Assembly (NCBI RefSeq): GCF_963678635.1
Contig: NC_087071.1
Coordinates: 45,807,095-45,871,094 of the forward strand
DNA: 64,000 nucleotides
Direction of reading: 5' to 3'
Source of the DNA: Symsagittifera roscoffensis
Lineage: Eukaryota; Xenacoelomorpha; Acoela; Convolutidae
Shown here: positions 44,456 through 55,728 of the stretch, piece after piece
How the letters are laid out: each line of letters begins with the position of its first letter
Position numbering within the stretch: position 1 is the stretch's first letter
Position numbers and translations under genes: made by a program
Notes under the pieces: generated by a model
Told to the model about the DNA's origin: nothing
What the model saw: the letters and a program-made list of their open reading frames with translations, nothing else
Database searches by the model: none

Positions 44456-44675
44456 AGTTTTGGTACTGTATCACGAGGCAATCAGTTTTCATAGATTGTC
44501 ATGTGAAGCTGTTCCGTCGAGTGCAGTCAGCGCTTTTGATGAGTCACGTTGTGAGGAGATCGACGGTTCAGAATCCCCCCACTGTTTCTGCGATGGAGAC
44601 AATAATATTACCCGTTGCGATGTTATTACTCGAAATGGGTCTCAATATCTCATAACAGACAGACTGGAAGCATGA
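44436..44675 (+). CDS. Possible small secreted Cys-containing peptide
   Basis: Starting at the second in-frame ATG, the frame gives a hydrophobic, signal-like N-terminus (MFTRFILVLVLYHEAISF). It continues into a polar segment with five Cys, including CFCDGDNNITRC, of roughly 80 residues in total. A longer version from 44,370 duplicates the N-terminus because of the 57-bp repeat. It could be a genuine small secreted protein, the first exon of a larger gene, or chance. No family recognised. Confidence 0.3.
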   Translation: MFTRFILVLVLYHEAISFHRLSCEAVPSSAVSAFDESRCEEIDGSESPHCFCDGDNNITRCDVITRNGSQYLITDRLEA

Positions 44676-46300
44676 AAACAAATTTATCTTATGAGTGAAA
44701 TAAAAAAAATGAAATTGGAGGAGCAAGTAACCCACCCGCGCTGACAATTCACTGCTCTGGTTGACAAAAAATGATTATCTTTTTTTAAATTGTTTTGGCT
44801 CGATCGCTAAAATATTGGTTGCTTTGCAGCCAACTCAAAATCAGCTACCCAATCTTTTTTCAATAGGGCCAAAATAATAGACTTAATTACATATCCGTTT
44901 GAGGATCTTTTTTCATTTTCCCCCACCCCAAACGAGCGTAAATTTTATGGTCTAGCGAGTGGTTTTACAAGGTCGATTATGAAGACCAAATATGGTTGTA
45001 ATTAGTCTGCATGTCAGTTTTCAGCTTTTATTTTAAAATTTTGCAGGATAAAAATCAAAACAATTCGATTGTATTATCAAGTTTGGGCTCTTTTCCAGTT
45101 ACCCCCTTTGAAAATACCGATTTTTATGTTTGTTTTACGTGTTATTACGGCTAAATGCGTGATGTTACGCTGTAAAGTATGAAGAACAAATCTGTTCACA
45201 GTTGTCGATTTGTTCACCACGCCATTGTTCATTGAAATATGGCAACGTTGATTAAGCTTTTCAAATTTGAATTTGAAAGGGGGAACTGGAAAATAGCCCA
45301 AGTTTGTCACTATCGGAAGCTCTTCGATGAAGTTTCTTAATAAGAGACTAAACCCAACAAGTTCCGAAACTCCAGTGGAACATGTAAGGCTCCTTACCAG
45401 CCTGATGTTATTACTCGAACAGATTTAGCCGTAAAACGGGCTGTGTTAGCTTAATGGTGTTCTCCCAAACGATTCTAATTTGTATTTATAAATTTTTATA
45501 AATAACTTTGTAACTAGATATCGTTTGGAAACAATTTGTTATTATGATTATTATGTTGTGATTGAAACTCAATAATTAAAAAGTCAGAATGAGGTTGTCA
45601 TACTGTTTTGAAGCGAATAAACAAGTTTGTTTGAACTGTAGTAATTTTTTTGCATCCTAATTTTTTGAAGTTTTTTTGTAGTTTACTGATCATTGAAAAA
45701 TAAGTTTTTGTTGCAAAAATTTTTTTTTTTTTAAATTGTGTTTAACTTGAATTGTTGAAACTGAACATCAACTGTAAAATTGTCTGCTTTGCAGCCAGCT
45801 CATAAAATGAGCTACTCCTCAATTTTTAATGCGACTCATAAATAGACTCAAATTTTATATCGGTTTGATTAATTTGTCTTAAAAAATCGTTTTTTTTTCA
45901 ACGATTTCATCATTTTTGATCAACAGAAAACTCAAGGGCGTCAAATAGACAAAAATATTGCTTAGAGTCTGCATACCTCTAAGTATGAGTGTGTTGATTA
46001 CTGAATCCAAACGGATTGATAAACGAGATCTCTAGTTTAAGCGTGACAAAACAACTGTTTGATAAAAAACCGTTTATTGGTGTCTGAGCTACTGCTAATA
46101 TCGATCACTGGCTTAGCGCCTGACAACTTCAAATGACCAAACATAATATTAACTCACATGGTCATTTAAACATAAATGTAACAAATCAAATAAAACAAAG
46201 ATTATCGATCCGCGCCGGATGACATTTTAAATTAAGTTTATCATTTGAGTTTAATTTGAGTTTATAGTCCCCGAGGGTTTTCTATGCGACGCTTCTTTAT
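44676..46300. other. AT-rich spacer, no supported gene
   Basis: Short frames only (for example 45,077-45,310, minus). Blocks near 44,800 and 45,780 share the phrase TTGC-TTTGCAGCCA-CTCA and following sequence, indicating a small diverged duplication. Confidence 0.4.
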
Positions 46301-46309
46301 GATCTTCCT

Positions 46310-47880
46310 GTTGTGACATCTTTTCTCATTTCTGATTTGCTTTGTGTCATCCTTCTTGTGTTCTTTAATGTCCTCCGCTTGTTTCTCGTGTTCCTTGTTT
46401 GTTTTGTCATCTTTTTTTGTCTATCGTGTTATTATTCCCGTCTGTTTCTTCGATGAATAGTGCTTCCGTCGTTTTTCCGGACTGCTCTCTGGAGAAATAA
46501 GGTCAATGTTTTCACTCTTCTCCTGCATTCTTGGTTTGCTTTTCGGTCTGATCACCTCGAGGAATTTTATGCATGCCTGGTACTCTGGCGTTTTGTCCGA
46601 AAAACCCATTTCCTGTATTGGTGTTTTGAGACTCGGTTTTGTCGGTGACTGTGTTGATTCCGTTGGTGAATCAAAATTGAACTGTATCTTTTTTTATTTG
46701 TAGCCGATTTTGGGTTTTCGATCGTGTTTATCGTATACTGGTGCTTGTACCCCTTTATGTCTTACATTTAGCCTATCCTTAATTATATCTATGGCTCGGT
46801 TTTTTTTGCACCTGATGCTTGTTGTGGAGCCGATTTATTTGTTACTTTGGAGGTTTGCTAGTAGTAGTGTGCGTCGCTCAATTGACACTTTGTCACGCCA
46901 CTATCTATATAAATCATGCATGATTTCTGCTGCTGGAGACAGTTTTTTGAGGTTGTTACAATCTAAACAAGCTTGTTTGGCAATTTCATTGACTCACGTG
47001 TGTTGATCTATTCTAATTACCCCTAATCTACTTTTCAGTGTTTGGGTCATTCTTCCTTCCACCTTCATTGCTCTGAGGTTGTCTACCGGTGCGAAAAGTA
47101 ATTGATTGTTATTTGCTGATAGTAGTGTGCGTCGCTCAATTGACACTTTGTCACGCCACTATCTATATAAATCATGCATGATTTCTGCTGCTGAAGACGG
47201 TTTTTTGAGGTTGATCCAATCTAAACAAGCTTGTTTGGCAATTTCCCAATTTAGGTTGTCGGGAAAACTAGTAGTCCTTGCTAAAAGAGAGAGAGAGAGA
47301 GGAGTGTTTGGTTTTCTACCCATGTGTGCCTCAAAGGGTGAAATTTTCTCACACTTTGTGGTGTGATCCGTAATGTTTTTATTATTTCAGCTACACCCGA
47401 AGCAAGTTTTTATGGTCTGTCTCTTTGATCTATCCTCATTAACCCTAATCTACTTTTCAGTGTTTGGATCATTCTTCCTTCCACCTTTATTGCTCTGAGG
47501 TTGTCTACCGGTGCGAAAAGTAATTGATTGTAATTTGTGTTGCAAAGTATTGAAGTTTTTTGGCCCTGAACGTCTGTGATTTGTCGCACCTTATTCGTCG
47601 CGGTACCCCATTGTTTGAAGTATACCTTTGTGTAAATTTTAAGGCGACATCTGCCGTTGTGTTTGACACGACTTCTGCTGTGGGGAAGTTCGACCAATTA
47701 TCTATGGCAACCGAAATGTAGGTGTCCTTATTTAATTCATCAGGAAGGGGAAGGGCAAAATCTAATTGTACTTCTTCACTTGGTTCAACTACCGATTCTA
47801 TTTGGAACGAATGTTTTTTCCTACTATTAGCTTGAGCTTTTTACCTTGTTCTGTAAAGTATTTACAGCTTCGGGCTACGT
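46310..47880 (-). pseudogene. Decayed Ty3/gypsy Pol (integrase and C-terminal region)
   Basis: On the minus strand, from about 47,850 downward, an integrase core is readable in pieces: VQLDFALPLPDEL (first Asp), VPRRIRCDKSQTF (second Asp) and VEGRMIQTLKSRLG (Glu), then FEAHMGRKPNTPL and NWEIAKQACLD. Frameshifts and stops break it. Downstream an Asn/Lys-rich C-terminal tail decays towards 46.3 kb. Two segments (about 120-130 bp each) are present twice in B-A-B-A order (47,545-47,427, 47,255-47,122, 47,110-47,003, 46,990-46,857). The plus-strand frames here are shadows. The family differs clearly from the element at 17-36 kb. Confidence 0.75.
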
Positions 47881-47892
47881 GACTGTTAACCG

Positions 47893-48432
47893 ATGTATGT
47901 TAACACTAAGAAAAGTCTTGGGGCAGAACTTATACCAACTAAGACGGAAACTTGGGCAACAAATGACAAGCGAGACGAGAAACCCTCAATGCTCATGCTT
48001 CAATATCGAGTAAATCGAAGTCAATTGTTTGGAAACAAGGTTCGCAGCATCACCAAGGAACAAATTGTGTCTACGGCCCGAAAATTGACAATCACTCTCC
48101 CCATCCTTAATTCGTCATTCTCCCGTGATCTGAAATCCAATGTGGTCTACAAACTGTCTTGTTGTGGATGTAATTCTAGTTATGCTAGACAAACTGTTCA
48201 ACATTTGGCCACAAAGGTTGAGGAACACAAGAAAGAGGACTCATCTGTAGGCATACACAAACGTCAGTAAGGGGAGGAAGCGACCACAAGAGTGTTGAGT
48301 TGGGAGATAATAGATAAGTCAAAGACCGCATTGAAACACCTAACATTGGAAGCGCTGCATATTACGAAAATGAGGCCAGGGATCAACACGCGGGATGAGT
48401 TCAGGAGTAGAGAGCTAACACTTAGATTTTAG
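47893..48432 (+). pseudogene. GIY-YIG-type C-terminal fragment of a Penelope-like retroelement
   Basis: The translation contains VVYKLSCCGCNSSYARQTVQ, the typical start of the GIY-YIG endonuclease domain that ends Penelope-like (and some other) retroelement proteins. The second half of the signature is altered (YARQT). A TAA at 48,268 interrupts it, and the same frame continues with EALHITKMRPGINTRDE, a typical end of this domain, to TAG at 48,430. The reverse transcriptase part is not visible upstream, so this is a 5'-truncated copy. Confidence 0.65.
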
Positions 48433-49940
48433 TCCAAAAAGTATGTTGGCTGAGGATATCGAACAAGTCAACCGAAGAAATTGTAAGGTCGAAAAGTTAG
48501 TATAAGGAAGCGCCAAGTAAGATAAAAGATGAGAAATTTAGGAAAAAGAAAACATCACGAAACTATTAAGTAATAATGCATCAAATTGATTGGTGTGAAG
48601 ATTTTACCTGTAACTTAGAACCACTTAATGGTCTTTTATGATGTTTTAACGTCTTTAAACTTTTTTATATCAATTTTATTAAATGGCAATGGACATAGTT
48701 CCAAAAACGCTCGAATTCACCTTTTTATGATTTTTCTTTATAACAATTGGGTCAGAGGTCAGGAACGCTATTTCTTATGATTTTGTACCTCAATCAGTCG
48801 GAGCCAGTTCGCTGTTGAGTTATAGCGTTGTATTTTAGAATCGTTACAGCTTAAAAGCCACCACCAAAATACCCTACCCTAGATGATAAAATTACGCACC
48901 CATGACTAGTTCTCTAAATACCTAAAACACACACGCGCTGTTAAAAACAGGGTTACAACCTCAAATAAAAACCATTAGTTTTTATTGGACAGTGTAACTT
49001 TGATCCATTTCAGATGGAGGAAAATAAAACTCGTCTCACTTCAACATAACTAGATAAAATGCACTCAAGTTTTTCAATTCAGGTACTCACATCGAGGCAG
49101 AACCTTTGCAACTAGTCCCACATAAAAACAAATATTGTCAAAATTAACTCTAGAGGCTTTATGTAGGTGCAACTACTATAACTCAAGTAGTTTTTTTACT
49201 TGAGTCAAATTGCTCAAAAACAATCTGAACCAAAAGGCTAATTCTGTGGGCGGCCTGTCCATTCAATGTCCATCTCCATCCACGAGTTGCCCTCCGGTAT
49301 CCATTTTCCATTTTGTTTGGAAAGAACAAGAAAACTCTTCCATTTTCCATTTTTTGTAGTTGATTTACAAAAAAACTCTCTAAAAAACTTATTGTTATTG
49401 GGCAAAATGCATATAGTAATTTGATTCTAGACTGATTTTCCATCGAGTTTCTTGCGATTGTAAATTCGGCTGTTTCGATGCTTGAATTTTTGTTTTCTTG
49501 CTACTCTTTTTTGCAAAAACGATTTAGTTCTTAGGCACTGCACGAACCTATAGCCTTTTTCCGTCGAGACAATTACTCGATACGCGGTCAAGATTATTAT
49601 GGAGGTTGAAAACGTATTTCCAATTGAAAAAAGACAAGAAAGCTATCCAGAATCTATAAACTACATAAGAACTAAAATAAGCTTCGCGCTCCTGAGGAGC
49701 TCTATACTTTGTTATAAGGGGGTGCAGATCGCTACGCAAAGTTCAATTTATTTACAACTCCATAAGCGCTATTGTAGAGGAAGGACGGCTAAGATAAATT
49801 AACATTATGACGATGCTTTTAATGCTGATTTATGACTTCATTACTGATATATATATGCATTTTTCTATCGCTGGTATGGCCCTATCCAGCTTGTGCACTT
49901 ACCGTAACTAAACGGAAGGGCCCCTTTTGTAATTTAGTTT
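48433..49940. other. AT-rich spacer, no supported gene
   Basis: Short frames on both strands around 49.18-49.80 kb overlap each other and show no domain. A direct repeat of TTTTCCATTTT phrases occurs near 49,310-49,350. Confidence 0.4.
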
Positions 49941-51087
49941 TTTTTCTAAAAAATGAATTACACGATAAGTTCGGCATTGTGTTTGATGGTTTGACTTCAG
50001 ATTCAGTTCATTATGTGGCAATATTTGCAATTTTTTACGACGCAGTTAAAAAGACAACTCGGACTCCTCTACTGGCAGTTAAAATCTCTAAGCAACGAAG
50101 AAAAACTTGATACTCAGAGCCACGATGAATTTATATCTTCAAATTTAGCAGTTTATGGTAAATCAATTTCCTCAGTACTTGTCTTAGTTTGTGATAACGA
50201 ACAAATGAATTGAGCAAAACCTAAAAACACCGATGATTGGGTGCGCAAGTCACCGGCTGAACTTGGCAGTTATGCGTTATCTTTCCGGCAATGATGAATT
50301 GTTTGTAAAAATTACTGCAATCATTATCAAGCACTCAGAAAAATACAACTTCGACCGATTTTACGTAACAGAACCATGTGATCGTCAACCTACGAAATGA
50401 TTTTAGGGGTACTTCAAAATCAGGTAACAGATTCCTTCTTTTGATCTTCAATTAATTTCTTATCTTCTGACTAAGTCTTAAGAAGACTCCGTAGGAAATC
50501 TCAGTCAAAATTAGCTGAAAACTGAATCTGTCACCCAAATGCTACAACGCAAAACAAGAGTCAACTTGTCAGACATCAGAATTTTATTTGACTCCCTAGT
50601 ATCCAAGTTTCTTAACGTGGAACACCACTTTGGACCCAAAACCGAAATCATCCAAAGTACAGTTTTTGAAAACGCAGTCGTAAAAATTATAGATGGTAGA
50701 ATTGCTGAACTAACGCAAAGACTGAAAAGTACTCGAAAAGTGTTGGAGATAACCAATGAAGTTGTCGGTGTTGATGGAAATTTGGAGTTCGCTGAAAATA
50801 TACTGCGAGCAAAACGAGCATACGGGGTTGATGATGTTTTAATGAATCTGGAGTGGCTGCCTCTTACGACGAACCGATGCGAAAGACTATACAGTAGGGA
50901 AAAATTGTCGATCGGTTGTCTCAGGCACGGACTCTCTTTTCGAGCTATTCCTCTTTGTGAAGAAAGCTTTGGAATTCAAAATTTGCTTCAAAGTTTTTTT
51001 TGCGACCAATTCATTATTGCCGGAAAGATAACGCAAAACTGCCAAGTTCAACTGGTAACTTGCGCACCCGATCATCGATGTTTCTAG
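49940..51087 (+). pseudogene. hAT-type transposase remnant, plus-strand copy
   Basis: Three pieces in different frames read as one hAT-like transposase: KFGIVFDGLTSDSVHYVA near 49,965 (N-terminal part of the catalytic fold), LSNEEKLDTQSHDEFI and VLVCDNEQ near 50,090-50,205 with IGCASHRLNLAVMRYL near 50,235, and 50,539-51,087. The last piece, with LPLTTNRCERLYSREKLSI, matches the C-terminal dimerisation signature (TSN-x-CER-F-S type). Frameshifts and stops make it non-functional. An inverted copy of its middle follows immediately. Confidence 0.6.
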
Positions 51088-51479
51088 AACTTTTGATATT
51101 GTTCGTTATCGCAAACTAAGACAAGAAGTGAGGAAACTGATTCACCATAAATTGCTAAAGCTACACATATAAATTCATCGTGGCTCTGAGTATCAAGTTT
51201 TTCTTCGTTACTTAGAGGAGTAAATGCCAGTAGAGGAGTCTGAGTTGTATTTTCACTGCTTCGTAAAAGGTTGCAAATATTGCCACATAATGAACTCTGA
51301 AGACAAACCATCAAGTACAAGGCCGATTTTATCGAGTAATTCTTAGGAAATCTGCTCAACAATTTTATCTGCGTATCGAGTAAGTGTGTCGACTGTAAAG
51401 TTGTAAGAATAAATCGTTTCAGGAAACTGTTTTTATCTTTATGCTGAGTCAAGATGAGGAAAAACAACAGAGTGTACAA
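50930..51479 (-). pseudogene. hAT-type transposase remnant, inverted copy
   Basis: Minus-strand frames repeat the middle of the plus-strand copy with substitutions: LSNEEKLDTQSHDEFICVAL, LLVLVCDNEQ and then IGCASYQLNLAVLRYLSGNN. The two copies form an inverted pair about 1 kb apart and overlap with the C-terminal plus-strand piece. It was produced by two insertions or by a local inverted duplication. Confidence 0.6.
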
Positions 51480-51490
51480 GCAAAGATTCC

Positions 51491-52078
51491 TTGAAACCTT
51501 CAGGACTGAGACATTGGATTGAATGTGATTGTTGTTCTAGTTGGTATCATATCAGTTGTGTAAATATTTCTATTAGCGATTCTAAGAAAACCCAATGGTT
51601 TCAGTGTCCTTTATGCGTTGATGTAAGATCTGTTAATAAAGCAACAATAGGTAATAATTTAGTGCTCGACAATTATGTTAACACAGCCATCTCAAATGTC
51701 CGAATACTCAAGAGAGTACCAAAAGACTCGCGTGTTAGAATTGCGATAGGATTTCGATTAGGCTCAAACATATGCGATCGGCATGAGCGCGTGTGCGGAA
51801 AAGACGCTACCGAGGATGGTTGGAATGGTCTTTCTTGCCTCAAAAGTGCAGGGAGACTCTCTAGGCATTCCAACCTGAACGCCCTTACCAAGCAGAGCTT
51901 ATCTTCTACTAACATTCCGTCTGTTTTAGAACCACGACAACTCTACAGGACCGATCAGAACCAACCAGACGGTTTGACGCTCGTTCCATGGGCTGTTGGT
52001 AAGCAGTTCTTGTGGGATGTAACGGCAGTAGACTCCTTTGTAACATTCGCCCAAATATCACACAGCGACGGAGCGTAG
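51491..52078 (+). pseudogene. PHD-finger plus restriction-like endonuclease fragment of a retroelement
   Basis: The 195-codon frame begins with the second half of a PHD finger (IECDCCSSWYHISCVNIS, then WFQCPLC). It goes on to a region typical of the part downstream of reverse transcriptase in some animal retroelements: IAIGFRLGSNIC, GLSCLKSAGRLSRHSNLNAL, QPDGLTLVPW and LWDVTAVDSF. The PD...WDVT arrangement is suggestive of a PD-(D/E)XK nuclease core. No RT is present between the two parts, so the frame is either an internally deleted copy or a fusion of two fragments. Family uncertain. Confidence 0.5.
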
Positions 52079-53530
52079 AAAAAGTACCTATTAACGACTG
52101 GCAGGCGTCAGTTACCTTAATCCTACTCGTTTTTCACCGTCTCGACCTTGCCAGTTGATTTTCTGGTCTGTTTAGGGCAAAGTAAAAAGTTACCATTTTT
52201 AGGCCATCAGTCAAACGACTTTTGATCAGCTTTCGCTTACATGCGAACACAACCACATAGCTGAGTCTCGGATCCTCAGACTACGTGATTGTCATTAAAA
52301 ACACGGCTCGAACAACCTATTTTAACATGTTTTTGTGTGACAGTTCTATATTAAATCCATTGGAGATCGATTGACCCTTTCCTTTTTCTAGCTACTCATG
52401 CTCTGAAATATTAAATAATAACGGTGTTAATTAAGATCTATGACATTATAGCAGCTATACAGTCAGTTTACACAGTCCCTTCACATAGACAGTCTCTGGG
52501 GGACCAAGCCTCCGCTCCCGTAATATTCTTGAGATAACACTCTTATCTCTTATTTTTCGTGTCCCGGGAGGGTCCCGTGGTATATTTCTTCCCCCACTGA
52601 AGCCTCCTTCTCCACCAATATCTGTTGACAAGTGTCTTATCGTGCGTTGTTGCCACGATAAGAGGCTTCGTATTTTTTGTCTCTGGTACGACTGTTTTTC
52701 ACAATATCTGTCGTTGTTCTCTATTTCGTCACTTTTTCCGTCAAAAATGGCCGTCTTTTTCTATTTCTCAGAAATTTTCACTCTTCAATCGAAATTTTAA
52801 AAATAAAAATTCTAGAACATTCTGACCCTCCTTCGCAACACTTTTTCGTTCATAAGGCCTTTAGTCGTTCTTTTTTACGTCGCCGGAAGGTTGTGCTGTG
52901 TCATCTGGCAGAATGGCACATACTCCCCGGACAAGTCTCCATCAATGTCCCTATTGATCGCATAACACCGGGTTATCGTCAAGTAGTTATCCAGTTTTCT
53001 GTAATCAATCTTACAAATTGCATAAGAAAATGAAATTTATCTACTCCACCTCAACTCACTACGTGTTCACAAATGGCATCGTACTAAATCTCACTGCCTT
53101 TCAACATTTTCACAAAATTTGCACCATGAGGAGTGTCCTAGATAAAATTTCTTTTCTGACTACTTACGTCGTCTTGCCATAAAACTTCTTTTCGCTCTTT
53201 GTGATTAAAAAGTGGGACGTGGCACGGCCACGCACCCGTTAAAATTAACTTAACTTCACTCACCAAGTATAATCAGTTATTTATGCGGTCCTTTCAATAT
53301 TAAAACTAAGAAACTCTGTGGCTAGGAAAGTTCTTGAGTTACCCACCCTTCCAGAGCGAGTTTACTCAAACTTACCATGTCGCCACACAGTGAATTTGTG
53401 TCTTACACAGGTTAAAAACTTCAGTCGTGAATAAATAGGTAAATATACTCACCTAGGTTCCTCATATACATACATAAATAGCCATAACTAAAATCAATAA
53501 TTTCAACAATTTTAACAATTGCAACATTAT
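52079..53530. other. Spacer with a hairpin and an echo of the macro-domain ORF
   Basis: No gene is supported. The frames at 52,625-53,033 are Phe/Arg-rich and probably non-coding. At about 52,920-52,965 the sequence ACTCCCCGGACAA...TCCATC...GTCCC...TTGATCGC matches 63,439-63,488 inside the macro-domain ORF, so a decayed second copy of that gene region may lie here. GTCCCGGGAGGGTCCC near 52,561 is GC-rich and partly self-complementary. Confidence 0.4.
52635..52663. repeat. Ten-bp-stem hairpin
   Basis: TCTTATCGTG and its exact reverse complement CACGATAAGA enclose a 9-nt loop. The sequence TCTTATCGTG also occurs at 62,364-62,374, just upstream of the coiled-coil ORF. A terminator or RNA element role is possible. 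Confidence 0.5.
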
Positions 53531-53549
53531 AGTTTGGTCTGACCAAACT
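53531..53549. repeat. Palindrome just downstream of the minus-strand cluster
   Basis: AGTTTGGTC-T-GACCAAACT is a perfect inverted repeat located 70 bp beyond the last stop of the cluster on its downstream side. It is a candidate transcription terminator, processing site or element end. Confidence 0.5.
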
Positions 53550-53618
53550 AGACCAAAACAAAAAGTTTCACAAGTTCAATAATCAAAACTCTCCTTCTCT
53601 TCTCTTCTTTGGTCATCT

Positions 53619-54293
53619 TCACTCCATCACTTCTCCATCCTGATCTTCGCTGTCTTCCGACACTTTCTCCATCATGTCCATGGAGTTGCGGGCCGTGCCC
53701 CAACTCTCCTGTTCCAACAGCCTCGGTTTGCAGCAAGGTAGCAAGTCCACATTCACCTTCTGCTCCCGGTTCCTGCAAAAGCTGTTGTGAAGACATAGGC
53801 TCACGTTTCGTTCTAGGTCAGCTCTTAAGACCTCTTTCTTCTCCTCTTCAGTAACACAAGGCGTTCCAGCTAACCGCTTCACCGCTGTGGTGACCGCGTT
53901 TCTGTGCGTCAAGAATGCTCTCTTATAGGCTCCTGGTCCTATATCTAGCTGGAAAGATTGATAGGCTTCCGTGTTCCTTGACATGTGACGCTTCGCGCGT
54001 TCATACATCCATGATGTCATCACTGCACGGAACCAAGGCATCAATCGTTGCCTTGACCATATTCTTTCAATGGCTTTAGGTATCCTCAGAACCTTGCAGG
54101 TGGTTCTGAAAAGATATAATTCACGACTCATCTTCACGTTGCTCAGCTGCTCAGGAGTCGGCACGGCCGTCTCCTGCTGACTTGTGTCCGCGTTAGCCTC
54201 CAACCATCTCACTGCTAGCATGGCGCTAACCACCACGATTGACACTTGTTGATTCTGATCGGGCAACCCCGTGGAGTAAAACTCCTCCACGTC
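53619..54293 (-). CDS. C-terminal segment of the giant unknown protein, after in-frame TAG
   Basis: The frame continues directly from the 421-codon segment across TAG (54,294-54,296), with no ATG at the junction. The translation is helical and basic with several Cys and Trp (phrases RLMPWFRAVMTSWMYERAKR, GPGAYKRAFLTHRNAVTTA). It ends in a very acidic tail (EKVSEDSEDQDGEVME). No family is recognised. Continuity of style and frame says it was the C-terminus of one long protein, so the TAG is either a lesion or a readthrough site. Confidence 0.6.
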   Translation of the reverse strand, partial: DVEEFYSTGLPDQNQQVSIVVVSAMLAVRWLEANADTSQQETAVPTPEQLSNVKMSRELYLFRTTCKVLRIPKAIERIWSRQRLMPWFRAVMTSWMYERAKRHMSRNTEAYQSFQLDIGPGAYKRAFLTHRNAVTTAVKRLAGTPCVTEEEKKEVLRADLERNVSLCLHNSFCRNREQKVNVDLLPCCKPRLLEQESWGTARNSMDMMEKVSEDSEDQDGEVME

Positions 54294-55619
54294 CTATACT
54301 AGCATCAGATTCCCGCGTTTGGGGTACCACAACGTCTGCGCCAAGCAGTGGCAAGGATACTCCCCATGGGTCCTCACTATGTTCCTTCGGGTCCGATACC
54401 CTGAGGCTCCCAGCAACGGTTCCACTTCCATCAGGATTCTATGTAAATCGTCTTTCTCTTCTATGGTGGGGAATTCAGTGGGTAACGCTCCACTCGCTTT
54501 CTGTTTCTGGAACTCACTCACGTTACCTTCGTTCAGTCTCATGAACTCTTCACCCACAACGTCTTGCAACTCGCCTTCAGATCTTTTCGGGACTGCCCGA
54601 AAGATCTTTGCCAACAAGTCATATGACCTTTCTGACATTCTGGCCAACCTCACGCACTTTGGCACAGAGAAAAGTTGGTCAACCAACACTTGTTGCGTCC
54701 TAGCATCCATCACTACCATGTGCGTAGGATACTTGCTATTACAATATGGCGCGGAGCTTGAACCCACCATATATTTTGAACCAGTAGGTCTGTGATAGGC
54801 TCCACTATCCTTCAGATTCATTTCGTTTTCTAGAGCTTCTCGCCAGCCTCCAATCTTCTGCTCTGTTTGTAATGCTCCAGGGAATATTTCCACGCTGAGG
54901 GACGTCACTAGCTCATGGGGACGCTCCAGGCGCTCGAGTGATTCTATCGAACTCGTCATGCTACAAAATCCCAAGGCTGTGATCAGGTTCACGTCCGTCA
55001 CCCCATGGCAGTCTGCAACCAACTCCATGGCACTCTTATCTGACATGCTCAATCTTCCGTACAATCGTGCCAGTTGTCGATGCTGCTCGCTCAGCGTAAT
55101 CAGGCAGTGTCCCAAGTTGCAAACATGCCCTTCCATCCTACTTTGTTGAGCCAAGCATGTGCCTTGCTTCAACCAATCGCTCGATGGACTTTCCTCAGGC
55201 AGCTCCGTGGATGGATTGCTCTTCCGCTTCGTCGACTTCATGGCCAGCAGATGGTGTATCATGGCCAGATCATGTAAACTCGCATCATCATCTAGGTCTA
55301 ACGTAATATCCGCCGTCATGTCCCAGATTAAACCGGCATTAGGATGAGGGCACCAAGAAGGCTTCATGAGTTCCCACATCGTCACTAGACTGGTTTTCAA
55401 GGGACCGTCCCAAGAACCACAATCAAAACTCACTTGCCCCTTTAGCTCGGGAACCGAGGGTTCGACCACTCGTTCTTCCAAAATAATTCCCAGCTTGGGT
55501 TGTTCCACCATCAGCATCCCAGTTTCTTTAATACGTTCGACCCAGAAATTGAGTACCATGACTTGCTCATAGTCGAAGTACGCTTCCCTGGCTTCTTCAT
55601 TCTTTGTTGGAATATCTTC
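54294..55619 (-). CDS. Middle segment of the giant unknown protein, about 440 codons
   Basis: The frame is open from after TGA (55,620-55,622) to TAG (54,294-54,296). The first ATG is at 55,559. The 1123-codon frame upstream, read past its TGA at 55,729, stays open to 55,597, so the two frames overlap by about 20 nt and a single +1 shift around 55,600-55,620 would join them. The sequence is non-repetitive and well mixed (GSWDGPLKTSLVTMWELMKP, LYGRLSMSDKSAMELVADCH, RLARMSERSYDLLAKIFRAV). I recognise no domain, and I looked for polymerase, helicase, protease and integrase motifs without success. Confidence 0.6.
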   Translation of the reverse strand, partial: EDIPTKNEEAREAYFDYEQVMVLNFWVERIKETGMLMVEQPKLGIILEERVVEPSVPELKGQVSFDCGSWDGPLKTSLVTMWELMKPSWCPHPNAGLIWDMTADITLDLDDDASLHDLAMIHHLLAMKSTKRKSNPSTELPEESPSSDWLKQGTCLAQQSRMEGHVCNLGHCLITLSEQHRQLARLYGRLSMSDKSAMELVADCHGVTDVNLITALGFCSMTSSIESLERLERPHELVTSLSVEIFPGALQTEQKIGGWREALENEMNLKDSGAYHRPTGSKYMVGSSSAPYCNSKYPTHMVVMDARTQQVLVDQLFSVPKCVRLARMSERSYDLLAKIFRAVPKRSEGELQDVVGEEFMRLNEGNVSEFQKQKASGALPTEFPTIEEKDDLHRILMEVEPLLGASGYRTRRNIVRTHGEYPCHCLAQTLWYPKRGNLMLV

Positions 55620-55728
55620 TCACCTCTTCCAACTTGCGATAGCTTTCCATATCACTCGACTCCTTGCTTGGCACAGTCAATGGCATGTCCTGGTATAGTT
55701 CCAGGAGTGCCCTAAGGAAGTTCCTTTC

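Noticed and set aside
53548-53854. Frames on both strands around the cluster's last stop
   Set aside because: They are shadows of the acidic C-terminal coding segment.
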